Shown: positions 44,682 through 52,387 of the stretch, piece by piece
Numbering within the stretch: the first letter of the stretch is position 1
How the letters are laid out: each line of letters opens with the position of its first letter
Source: Streptomyces sp. HD
GTDB taxonomy: Bacteria; Actinomycetota; Actinomycetes; Streptomycetales; Streptomycetaceae
Assembly (NCBI RefSeq): GCF_028369295.1
Contig: NZ_JAQMYP010000004.1
Location: forward strand, 248,001-312,000
DNA length: 64,000 nucleotides
Direction of reading: 5' to 3'
The notes under the pieces: generated by a model
Database searches by the model: none
Seen by the model: the letters and a program-made list of their open reading frames with translations, nothing else
What the model was told of the DNA's origin: nothing
Program-made: the position numbers and the translations under genes

Positions 44682-46562
44682 TCAGCGCACCTGGTCCATG
44701 GGCAGCCACAGGACGGTGTCGGCGGTGGTCGCGGGCCTACGGGCGGTGACCTGCGCCGCCGCCCGGATCTCGGCGTCGCCCAGTGCCCGGTTCCACACAT
44801 GGACGTCGTCGATAGCGCCGGTGAGGAACGCCCGGCCGTCCATGCGCTGGCCGACGTGCACACCGAACGGCGAGTTGCGGCTGACCGAGCCCGCCACGTC
44901 CGCGGTGCTGAGCGCCGTACCGTCGAGGAACAGCGTCAGCTTTCCGCCGCCGCGCCGCAGGGCGAGGTGGTGCCAGCGGCCGTCGTTGCGGGCGCCGTTG
45001 AACCACACGGACGCGGTGCGCACGGTCCGGAATCCCTCCCGTGTGGTGATCAGGGCCCGCACCCGGTCGTTGTCGGGCTCGCCGCGCAGCCAGACCTGGG
45101 GCTGAGTGGTGCCGATCCCGCCCATCCACAGGAACGGCTGCTCGCCGGACGCGGCCGAGTAGCGGAAGAACAGCGACGCCGTGAAGTCCCCGTCGCCGAG
45201 CGGGAGTCGGGAGCGGTACGGCAGGCGTACGGCGTCGTCCTTGCCGTCGAACGCCACGGCGCCCGCGAACACCCCGTTCGTGGTGCTCGGGCTGCCGAGG
45301 ACGGTCGCCCGGGGTGCGCCCAGGGCCAGGTCGGGGGTGGTCGGGTCAGGGGCGCGGCGCGGGCCGAGCCAGTCCTCGTTGAAGCGGGCGAAGCGGATCT
45401 CGTCGCGGGCGTCGACGGCGCCGCCCTCGTACATCAGGCCCACGGTGGACGCGTCGACGGCCACCATGTCGGAGTAGCCCGTCCAGTCCGTGGCGACGAC
45501 CTTGCCGCGGTCGGCGCTCTCCCAGGTCTCGCCGCCATCGTAGGAGGACCGGATCATCATGGTCCGGCGGCGGTCGGGGTCGCCGGGGGCGGACAGCAGT
45601 ATCCGGTTGCCCATGCGCAGCGTGGCGGCCTGGACCTGCGGCGTGTACAGGTCCGGCAGGCCGTGGAAGGGGCCGGTGAAGCTGTCGCCGCCGTCGCGGC
45701 TGAACGTCTGGGAGCGGTGGCCGAGGTCGGAGCCGTCCTGCTCCCGGCCGCTGATGATGATCGTGCCGTCGGTGTGCTCGGTGAGGGTCACCTCGGAGGG
45801 CTTCTGCCGGAAGGTGCCGTCGGCGGCGGCGATGGGCCAGGAGTCGGTGGCGCCGATCCGCCAGGTGTCCCCGCCGTCGTCGCTGACGATGAGCGCGGCG
45901 TGGTTGGCGGAGACCCGAGTGCCGTCCCAGGTCTCGGTGTTGACGCCGAAGACCAGGCGTCCGGCGTGCTTGCCCCGGGTGAGCTGGATGCCGTGCACGG
46001 GCCCGGTGGCGTACCAGGAGTTCCACTCCTTCGGCAGTATCTGGTCGCTCAGATTGCGCGGCGCGGACCAGGTCCGGCCGTCGTCGTCGCTGTACTGCAG
46101 ATGAGGAGTGCGGTCACACGGCACCGAGCAACTGCCACTGTCCGTACGGCCCGTGTTGTACGTCTCGGCGAGCAGGATGCGGCCGGTCTCATGGTCCACG
46201 ATCGGTGCCGGGTTGCCGTGCGTGTCGCCGCCGCCGTCGTTGACCACCTGGAGCGGTCCCCAGGTGCGGCCACCGTCCGTCGACCGCTTGAGCACGATGT
46301 CGATGTCGGCGGCGTCCCCGCAGTTCAGCACCCGCCCCTCGGCGAACGCCAGCAGCGTGCCGTCCTTGGTCTTCACGATCGCCGGGATGCGGTAGCAGGC
46401 GTAGCCCGGGTCCTGGTCGGCCCGGAAGATGACCTGCTGCTCGAACAGCGGTGTCCGGCTTGCGGGTTGGGACTGGGCCGGACTCGACGTCGCGGCCGTC
46501 GCCGTGGTGGCGACGGCCGCGATCAGGGCAGCTCTGAGGCGTGCGCGAACTCTTGACGGCAT
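44682..46562 (-). CDS. Secreted exo-alpha-sialidase (GH33) with C-terminal LamG-like domain
   Basis: 626 residues. The signal peptide covers roughly 1-33 (RAALIAAVATTATAA core). The sialidase propeller (about 38-400) has the arginine motif YRIPAIVKT, the acidic D in GDAADIDIVLKRS, and several Asp boxes (STDGGRTWG, SDDDGRTWS, SDDGGDTWR, SYDGGETWE). A concanavalin-like/LamG module (about 420-600) ends with DDVHVWNRALGDAEIRAAA. It would release terminal sialic acids outside the cell. No sialic acid uptake genes are adjacent. The 132-base upstream gap contains three ATG-initiated octamers on the minus strand of unclear meaning. Confidence 0.9.
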   Translation of the reverse strand: MPSRVRARLRAALIAAVATTATAATSSPAQSQPASRTPLFEQQVIFRADQDPGYACYRIPAIVKTKDGTLLAFAEGRVLNCGDAADIDIVLKRSTDGGRTWGPLQVVNDGGGDTHGNPAPIVDHETGRILLAETYNTGRTDSGSCSVPCDRTPHLQYSDDDGRTWSAPRNLSDQILPKEWNSWYATGPVHGIQLTRGKHAGRLVFGVNTETWDGTRVSANHAALIVSDDGGDTWRIGATDSWPIAAADGTFRQKPSEVTLTEHTDGTIIISGREQDGSDLGHRSQTFSRDGGDSFTGPFHGLPDLYTPQVQAATLRMGNRILLSAPGDPDRRRTMMIRSSYDGGETWESADRGKVVATDWTGYSDMVAVDASTVGLMYEGGAVDARDEIRFARFNEDWLGPRRAPDPTTPDLALGAPRATVLGSPSTTNGVFAGAVAFDGKDDAVRLPYRSRLPLGDGDFTASLFFRYSAASGEQPFLWMGGIGTTQPQVWLRGEPDNDRVRALITTREGFRTVRTASVWFNGARNDGRWHHLALRRGGGKLTLFLDGTALSTADVAGSVSRNSPFGVHVGQRMDGRAFLTGAIDDVHVWNRALGDAEIRAAAQVTARRPATTADTVLWLPMDQVR

Positions 46563-46694
46563 GGTGCGGCCCGCCCTTCATCGTCTGGTTTTGGGTCCAG
46601 GCATCTGAACATTCGGACATCCCACGTCCAAGGTGCGCATTACAGACGTTAGTTGGGCTATCGCACACATCACAAGAACCGTGCACGTGTCACA

Positions 46695-47612
46695 TCACGG
46701 ATGGAGTACTACTTTCCCCCGGTTGGCCCGCGCCTCGATGGCCGCATGCGCCCCGGCCGCCTCCTCCAGTGCGAACTCGCCGTGCACGGCGGGTCTGACG
46801 ACCCCCTCCTCGAACAGCTGCCACAGCTCCCCCCGCCACCGCTCGTACAACTCCGGCCGCCCGCGAGCGATCCGCGCCATCTGGAACCCGATGACGGACT
46901 TGGCGCCCACGAGGAGGTCGTACGCCTGGATCGTCCCGCCCCCCGAGCTGTACGCCACGAGCCGCCCGCCCGGGGCGAGCGCGGCCAGGGCGGGAGTGAG
47001 CAGGTCGCCGCCGACCGCGTCGAGGGCATAGTCGAAGGGCTCCCCCCAGCTGTCCTCCCCGTACCCCACCACGCCATCGACGCCGAGGGAGCGCACGAAG
47101 TCCGCCTTGGCCGGATCGGACACGGCGCCCACGACCCGCCCGGCACCCCGCACCCGTGCGAGCTGCACGGCGAGATGCCCGACCCCGCTGGCCGCGGCGG
47201 TGACCAGCGCCGCCTCCCCGCGCTCGGGCCGGGCGGCCTCCAGTGCGCCGAGCGCGACCAGGCCGCTGCGTACGAGGGCGACCGCGTCGGTGGCGGTGGC
47301 GGTGTCGGGCACCGGAGAGGCCATGGCCTCGTGCAGAAGCGCGTAGTCGGCGTACCCGTGCCCGAAGCACAGGCCGGTCACGCGGTCGCCGCCCCGGAAG
47401 TGGGTGACTTCGGCACCCACGGCCACGACCTGCCCCGCGATCTCGCCGCCCAGCGGTATGGGCTCGGCGGCCTCGGTGACCTTGCGGACGACGGGCAGCG
47501 TGACGCCGATCGCCTCGCAGCGGACGAGGAGCTCGCCGGGGCCCGGTTCGGGGACGGGGGTTTCCTCCAGGAACAGGGGGCCGCCGGGGGAGTCGTAGCG
47601 GACGCGGCGCAT
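46695..47612 (-). CDS. Quinone oxidoreductase-type zinc-independent alcohol dehydrogenase (MDR family)
   Basis: 305 residues from the ATG at 47612 with GGAGGTGCG. It has an N-terminal GroES-like domain (PGPGELLVRCEAIGV) and a nucleotide-binding domain (AAASGVGHLAVQLARVRGAG). The catalytic zinc ligands of alcohol dehydrogenases are absent, as in NADPH:quinone oxidoreductases. It probably reduces quinones or enones in the cytoplasm. It is divergent from a MarR regulator, with two matching operators in the gap, so expression is probably derepressed by electrophiles. Confidence 0.9.
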   Translation of the reverse strand: MRRVRYDSPGGPLFLEETPVPEPGPGELLVRCEAIGVTLPVVRKVTEAAEPIPLGGEIAGQVVAVGAEVTHFRGGDRVTGLCFGHGYADYALLHEAMASPVPDTATATDAVALVRSGLVALGALEAARPERGEAALVTAAASGVGHLAVQLARVRGAGRVVGAVSDPAKADFVRSLGVDGVVGYGEDSWGEPFDYALDAVGGDLLTPALAALAPGGRLVAYSSGGGTIQAYDLLVGAKSVIGFQMARIARGRPELYERWRGELWQLFEEGVVRPAVHGEFALEEAAGAHAAIEARANRGKVVLHP

Positions 47613-47627
47613 CGCACCTCCAGAAGT

Positions 47628-47644
47628 CATTGGGAACACCAACG
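47628..47644. promoter_or_regulatory. MarR operator copy 1
   Basis: CATTGG-N5-CCAACG. It lies 16 bases upstream of the oxidoreductase start codon and reads the same as the second copy in the opposite orientation. Confidence 0.7.
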
Positions 47645-47675
47645 GTTTCGACGGGGCCCGACGCTATAGGTCAAT

Positions 47676-47692
47676 CGTTGGGAAGTCCAATG
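47676..47692. promoter_or_regulatory. MarR operator copy 2
   Basis: CGTTGG-N5-CCAATG, the inverted version of copy 1, lies 22 bases before the marR start. The two copies are 48 bases apart, nearly a whole number of helical turns (about 4.6). Confidence 0.7.
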
Positions 47693-47713
47693 AAATCTCG
47701 GTAGAGTGCCTGC

Positions 47714-48151
47714 ATGCCCGAAGCCCCGCTCCCCGCGATCCGTTCCCTGCCCAGCTGGCTGCTCGGCCGTGCCGCGGCCCGGGGCCGGGCGCTGGTGGCC
47801 GAGGCGCTGGCCGCGGAGGGCATGAAGATGTGGCACCACGTCGTCCTCTCCGCCGTCCGCGACCTCGCCCCCGTCGCGCAGGCGGACCTCGGCCGCGGTG
47901 TGCGGATCGACCCCAAGGACCTGGTCGGGATCCTGAACGACCTGCAGTCCGCCGGCCTGGTCGTCCGCGCTCCGGATCCGAACGACCGCCGTAAGAACGC
48001 GGTGTCCCTCACCGACGATGGGGCGCGTCTACTCAAGCGCTGCGAGAAGGCGGCGCGCGAGGCCAACGACGCGCTCCTCGCACCGCTCACCGCGGCCGAA
48101 CGCGACCGGTTCATGGACCTGTTGATCCGGATTTCCGGTACACAGAGCTGA
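47714..48151 (+). CDS. MarR-family transcriptional regulator
   Basis: 145 residues. The winged helix spans about 35-100: VLSAVRDLAPVAQADLGRGV with the recognition helix DPKDLVGILNDLQSAGLVVR and the wing DPNDRRKNAVSLT. It is probably a dimeric repressor of the divergent quinone oxidoreductase and of itself, through the twin CATTGG-N5-CCAACG sites. One cysteine (LLKRCEKAA) could serve thiol sensing, but this is speculative. The isochorismatase-like gene follows 19 bases later and may be co-transcribed. Confidence 0.9.
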   Translation: MPEAPLPAIRSLPSWLLGRAAARGRALVAEALAAEGMKMWHHVVLSAVRDLAPVAQADLGRGVRIDPKDLVGILNDLQSAGLVVRAPDPNDRRKNAVSLTDDGARLLKRCEKAAREANDALLAPLTAAERDRFMDLLIRISGTQS

Positions 48152-48170
48152 CGGCGGATAACGTTCCGTC

Positions 48171-48698
48171 ATGACCGCACCTCTCGCGCTCGACCCCGAC
48201 CACACCGCCCTGCTGCTCGTCGACCTGATGGACCGCATCGTCGCGCTGCCTCTGGAACCCCGTAAGGGAACCGAAGTCCTGGCCGCCTGCGAGGAGTTGG
48301 CGACCGCCTTCCGCAGCGCCGGAGCGCCGGTCGTGCTCGTCCGTGTCGAACGCCCCGGCGTCGCCGAACAGCCGCCCGGCAGCGCCCTCGCGGCAGGACT
48401 GCTGGGGGACGGCGACATCGAGATCGTGAAGCGGACCATCGGCGGCTTCCAGGGCACCGGCCTCGACGACCGCCTCCGCGAACACGGCATCACCACCCTG
48501 TTGTTCGGCGGCATCGCCACCAACCTGGGCGTCGAGTCCACGGCCCGCGCCGCCGCCGACCTCGGCTACGAGCTGGTCTTCGTGGAGGACGCGATGACGG
48601 CGTTCACGGCAGCGGAACACGACGCGTCGGTGCGCCTCGACTTCCCGAGGCTGGGGTCGGTGGTGCGGGCGGCGCAGGTGCGCTTCATGGGCGGCTGA
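48171..48698 (+). CDS. Isochorismatase-family hydrolase without catalytic cysteine
   Basis: 175 residues. D18 (LLLVDLMD) and K87 (IEIVKRTIGGF) of the family triad are present. The third position, usually Cys in amidases (ATNxCVES), is Gly120 in GIATNLGVESTAR, as in vinyl-ether hydrolases of the EntB/PhzD kind. The cis-peptide region GIATN is conserved. The substrate is unknown. It probably shares an operon with marR. Confidence 0.85.
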   Translation: MTAPLALDPDHTALLLVDLMDRIVALPLEPRKGTEVLAACEELATAFRSAGAPVVLVRVERPGVAEQPPGSALAAGLLGDGDIEIVKRTIGGFQGTGLDDRLREHGITTLLFGGIATNLGVESTARAAADLGYELVFVEDAMTAFTAAEHDASVRLDFPRLGSVVRAAQVRFMGG

Positions 48699-48754
48699 GT
48701 CGGCGGGGCCGAACCCGGCCGCGGCCCGGTGCGCGCAGGCAGTGCACAAGAACA

Positions 48755-48807
48755 GCGGGGCCCCAGTACGGCGCAGGGGGCGCTCCCCGCCGGTTTCGGG
48801 GCCCCGC
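48755..48807. terminator. Long-loop hairpin between convergent genes
   Basis: GCGGGGCCCC (48755-48764) pairs with GGGGCCCCGC (48798-48807) across a GC-rich 33-base interior. It separates the isochorismatase-like gene from fdhD. Confidence 0.5.
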
Positions 48808-48828
48808 CGCCGTGTCGCGGGGAGCCGG

Positions 48829-49677
48829 TCAGGCCTGGGCGGCCGCGGTCCGCAGGGCGAGCCGGTGTTCGCCCGCGTACACGTTCATGGAGCTGCCCCT
48901 CAGGAAGCCCACCAGCGTCAGCCCGGTCTCCGCGGCCAGGTCCACCGCCAGCGAGGACGGCGCCGAGACCGCCGCGAGCACGGGGATCCCCGCCATCACC
49001 GCCTTCTGCGCCAACTCGAAACTGGCCCGCCCCGAGACCAGCAGGATCGTCCGGGACAGCGGCAGGGAGCCGTTCTGCAGGGCGCGGCCGACGAGCTTGT
49101 CGACCGCGTTGTGCCGGCCCACGTCCTCGCGTATGTCCAGCAGTTCGCCGTCCTCGGTGAACAGGGCCGCCGCGTGCAGGCCCCCGGTCCGGTCGAAGAC
49201 CCGCTGAGCCGCGCGGAGCCGGTCGGGGAGGTCCGCGAGCAGTTCGGGCTCGACCCGGACCGGGGGAGTGTCCGCGATCGGCCAGCGGGCCGTCGTTCGG
49301 ACGGCGTCCAGGGACGCCTTGCCGCACAGCCCGCAGGACGACGTCGTGTACACGTTCCGTTCGAGGGTGATGTCGGGGATGACCACGCCCGGCGCGGTCC
49401 GCACGTCCACCACGTTGTACGTGTTGGAGCCGTCGACCGTGGCGCCCGCGCAGTAGACGATGTTCTGCAGGTCGGACCCCTCGGCGAGCACCCCCTCGCT
49501 CACCAGGAACCCGGCGGCCAGCGCGAAGTCGTCACCCGGCGTGCGCATCGTGATCGCGAGCGGCTTGCCGTTGAGGCGGATCTCCAGCGGTTCCTCGGCG
49601 ACGAGGGTGTCCGGCCGGGTGGAGACGGCCCCGTCCCGGATCCGGATCACCTTGCGTCGTTCCGTGACTCGTCCCAT
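48829..49677 (-). CDS. fdhD: Formate dehydrogenase accessory sulfurtransferase FdhD
   Basis: 282 residues. [10 protein letters not shown] carries the two functional cysteines C115 and C118. [11 protein letters not shown] and [12 protein letters not shown] are further family motifs. FdhD passes sulfur from a cysteine desulfurase to the molybdenum cofactor, which is essential for formate dehydrogenase activity. It is the last gene of the fdh operon, 8 bases after the Fe-S subunit gene, and supports naming the operon as formate dehydrogenase. Confidence 0.95.
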   Translation of the reverse strand: MGRVTERRKVIRIRDGAVSTRPDTLVAEEPLEIRLNGKPLAITMRTPGDDFALAAGFLVSEGVLAEGSDLQNIVYCAGATVDGSNTYNVVDVRTAPGVVIPDITLERNVYTTSSCGLCGKASLDAVRTTARWPIADTPPVRVEPELLADLPDRLRAAQRVFDRTGGLHAAALFTEDGELLDIREDVGRHNAVDKLVGRALQNGSLPLSRTILLVSGRASFELAQKAVMAGIPVLAAVSAPSSLAVDLAAETGLTLVGFLRGSSMNVYAGEHRLALRTAAAQA

Positions 49678-49685
49678 GTCGTGCC

Positions 49686-50546
49686 TCAGTCCCGGTTCTG
49701 TACGTGCTGGTAGCCGAAACGGCCCTTGATGCAGAGGTTGCCGTGGGTCACCGGGTTGTCGTGCGGTGACGTGACCTTCACGATCTCATTGTCCTGCACG
49801 TGGAGCGTGAGGTTGCAGCCCACACCGCAGTACGCGCACACGGTGGTCGTCTCGGTCTGCTCGGACTCGTTCCACGTACCCGCCGCCCGCATGTCGAACT
49901 CGGACTTGAAGGACAGCGCCCCCGTCGGACACACCTCGATGCAGTTCCCGCAGTACACGCACGCCGAGTCGGTGAGCGGAGCGTCATGCTCCACCGCGAT
50001 CCGCGCGTCGAATCCGCGCCCGGCGACGGAGATCGCGAAGCTGTTCTGCCACTGGTCCCCACATGCGTCCACGCACTTGTAACAGAGGATGCACTTGTCG
50101 TAGTCCCGCACGTACAGCTCGTTGTCGAGCTTCGGCTCCTCGTCGAGTCGCGCCGCGTCCGGCCCGAAGCGGTCCGGTTTCGCCTCGTACTTCTTGATCC
50201 ACCCGGCGACCTTCGGGGTCGTCGACAAGTCGACCGAGGACGCGAGCAGCTCCAGGACGATCTTCCGGCTGTGCCGCGCCCGCTCGGTGGAGGTCCTCAC
50301 CTCCATGCCTGGCTCGGCCTTCCGCGAGCAGGCGGGTACCAGGGTCCTGGACCCCTCGACCTCCACGACACACACCCGGCAGGCGTTCTTGGGCCTCAGG
50401 GTGTCCCCTTCGCACAGGGTCGGGATGTCCTTCCCGGCCGCCCGGCAGGCGTCGAGGATCGTGGAGCCCTCCGTCGTGCGCACGGGCTCCCCGTCGATGG
50501 TGAACTCCAGCAGCCGGCGCGGGATCCCCAGCGGTACCACGGTCAT
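49686..50546 (-). CDS. Formate dehydrogenase Fe-S subunit carrying the N-terminal Fe4S4 domain of the catalytic chain
   Basis: 286 residues. First comes a [2Fe-2S] plant-type ferredoxin domain (about 10-80; [15 protein letters not shown] and a later C). Two [4Fe-4S] motifs follow ([11 protein letters not shown] and [11 protein letters not shown]). Last is the Fe4S4 module normally at the start of the molybdopterin subunit ([14 protein letters not shown] ... [14 protein letters not shown]), where the protein stops. The NuoG-type His-Cys3 cluster motif expected between the 2Fe-2S and 4Fe-4S parts is not seen. ATGA overlap with the NuoEF-like gene. Confidence 0.9.
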   Translation of the reverse strand: MTVVPLGIPRRLLEFTIDGEPVRTTEGSTILDACRAAGKDIPTLCEGDTLRPKNACRVCVVEVEGSRTLVPACSRKAEPGMEVRTSTERARHSRKIVLELLASSVDLSTTPKVAGWIKKYEAKPDRFGPDAARLDEEPKLDNELYVRDYDKCILCYKCVDACGDQWQNSFAISVAGRGFDARIAVEHDAPLTDSACVYCGNCIEVCPTGALSFKSEFDMRAAGTWNESEQTETTTVCAYCGVGCNLTLHVQDNEIVKVTSPHDNPVTHGNLCIKGRFGYQHVQNRD

Positions 50547-52381
50547 TCGTACGCCCCCAGACGGTCGATGGCGGATTCCACGGCGTTCCACGCGGTCTGC
50601 CCCAGACCGCAGATCGAGGCGTCCCGCATGGCGCGGCCGACCTCTCTGAGCAGGGTGATGTCATCGGCGGCCGCCGCACCCGTGCGCTCCACGATGCGAT
50701 GCAGCGCCTCCTCCTGCCGTACGGTCCCGACCCGGCACGGCACACACTGCCCGCACGACTCGTCCCGGAAGAACTCGGCGATCCGCAGCAGCAGCCGGGG
50801 CAGCGGGACAGTGCCGTCGAAGGCCATGACGACGCCCGAGCCGAGCGTCGCGCCCGCCTCCCGCGTGCCCTCGAAGGTGAGCGGGATGTCGGTCTCGTCC
50901 GGGCGTACGAAGCCGCCCGCGGCCCCGCCCAGCAGCACCGCCCGCAGTCCCTCCCGGACCCCGGCCAGCTCCAGCAGCTCGCCCAGCGTCGCGCCGAACG
51001 GCAGCTCGTAGATGCCGGGCCGCCGCACACTCCCGGACACGCAGAACAGCTTCGGTCCGGTGGACCTCTCCGTGCCGATCGCGGAGTATGCCGGGGCGCC
51101 CATGGTCAGCACGGGCAACACGTTGACCAGCGTCTCCACGTTGTTCTCCACCGTCGGCTTGCCGAACAGCCCCTTCTCCACCGGGAACGGCGGCTTCGAT
51201 CGCGGCTCGCCCCGGTAGCCCTCGACGGAGTTGAAGAGAGCCGTCTCCTCACCGCAGATGTAGGCCCCGGCCCCCCGCCGGATCTCGATGTCGAAGGCGT
51301 ACCCCTGCCCGAGGACGTCGTCCCCGAGCAGCCCGCGCGCGCGTGCCTGCGCGATGGCGTGCTCCAGGCGCCGCAGCGCCCGCGGGTACTCGCCGCGCAG
51401 ATACAGGTACCCCTTGTGCGCGCCCGTCGCATACGCCGCGATCGTCATCGACTCGACCAGCGCGTACGGGTCGCCCTCCATGATCACGCGGTCCTTGAAG
51501 GTGCCCGGCTCCGATTCGTCGGCGTTGCAGACGACGTAGTGGGGGTGGTCGGGCTGGGACGCCGTGGCCTGCCACTTGCGGCCGGTGGGGAAGGCGGCGC
51601 CGCCACGCCCGACCAGGCCGGAGTCGGTGACCTCGCGGATGACTCCGGCGGGACCGAGCTCGAAGGCCCGGCGCAGTGCGGTGTAGCCGCCGTGGGCGCG
51701 GTAGTCGTCCAGCGAGGACGGGTCGACGACTCCGACGCGCCGGAGCAGGGTCAGCGAGGGGTCCCCCGCCTGCGGTACCGCCATCGCCGCCGGCGGCTCC
51801 TCCGGCGCCGAGTCCGGCGCGCTCGCGGCGAGGACCGCGTCGTGCACGGTCGCCGGCGCCGAGACCGCCGTACGCACCGGATCCCCGGCCCTGATCGCGA
51901 GGGCCGCCGGAGCCCGCTCGCACAGCCCGAGACAGGGGCTGCGCTCGACGCCGACGCCGACGCCGCTCCCGAGACCGAGGCGTGCCTCGATGCCCGCGCA
52001 CAGTTCGCTCGCGCCGGCCGCCGCGCACGCGAGGTCAGTGCACACGTGGAGCACGGTCGCGGGACGCGGCTTGACCGAGAACATGGCGTAGAAGGTGGCG
52101 ACGCCGTACGCCTCCGACGGCGGCACCGTCAGCCGGCGGCACAGGTAGTCGAGGGCGCCCTCGCTGATCCAGCCGATCCGGTCGTTGATCGCGTGCAGCC
52201 CCGGCAACAGCAGATCGCGGCGGTCCCGGGCCTCGCGTCCGCCGCGGGCCCAGCGCAGGTCGGCGGCCCGCATCTCATCGCGGGCGGCGCCCTCCCAGGA
52301 GGACTCCGGCGGGCCCAACAGGGCGTCGACGGCCGCCCGTTCGTCGTCCGTCGGTTTGCTGTCACCGAAGCGCAGGTCCAC
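50543..52381 (-). CDS. NAD-dependent formate dehydrogenase diaphorase subunit (NuoE-NuoF fusion)
   Basis: 612 residues from a GTG with GAGGTGA overlapping the previous stop. Residues about 20-170 are NuoE-like with a thioredoxin-type [2Fe-2S] site (CTDLACAA ... CLGLCERAP). From about 225 it is NuoF-like: GLVGRGGAAFPTGRKW binds NADH/FMN, CNADESEPGTFKDR is conserved, and ESCGQCVPCRVG with a later CGLG binds [4Fe-4S]. It transfers electrons from formate oxidation to NAD+. Soluble and cytoplasmic. Confidence 0.93.
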   Translation of the reverse strand: MDLRFGDSKPTDDERAAVDALLGPPESSWEGAARDEMRAADLRWARGGREARDRRDLLLPGLHAINDRIGWISEGALDYLCRRLTVPPSEAYGVATFYAMFSVKPRPATVLHVCTDLACAAAGASELCAGIEARLGLGSGVGVGVERSPCLGLCERAPAALAIRAGDPVRTAVSAPATVHDAVLAASAPDSAPEEPPAAMAVPQAGDPSLTLLRRVGVVDPSSLDDYRAHGGYTALRRAFELGPAGVIREVTDSGLVGRGGAAFPTGRKWQATASQPDHPHYVVCNADESEPGTFKDRVIMEGDPYALVESMTIAAYATGAHKGYLYLRGEYPRALRRLEHAIAQARARGLLGDDVLGQGYAFDIEIRRGAGAYICGEETALFNSVEGYRGEPRSKPPFPVEKGLFGKPTVENNVETLVNVLPVLTMGAPAYSAIGTERSTGPKLFCVSGSVRRPGIYELPFGATLGELLELAGVREGLRAVLLGGAAGGFVRPDETDIPLTFEGTREAGATLGSGVVMAFDGTVPLPRLLLRIAEFFRDESCGQCVPCRVGTVRQEEALHRIVERTGAAAADDITLLREVGRAMRDASICGLGQTAWNAVESAIDRLGAYE

Positions 52382-52387
52382 TTGACG

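Noticed and set aside
46563..46694. ATG-phased octamer repeats in the sialidase promoter
   Set aside because: The three units share only their first bases; likely chance.
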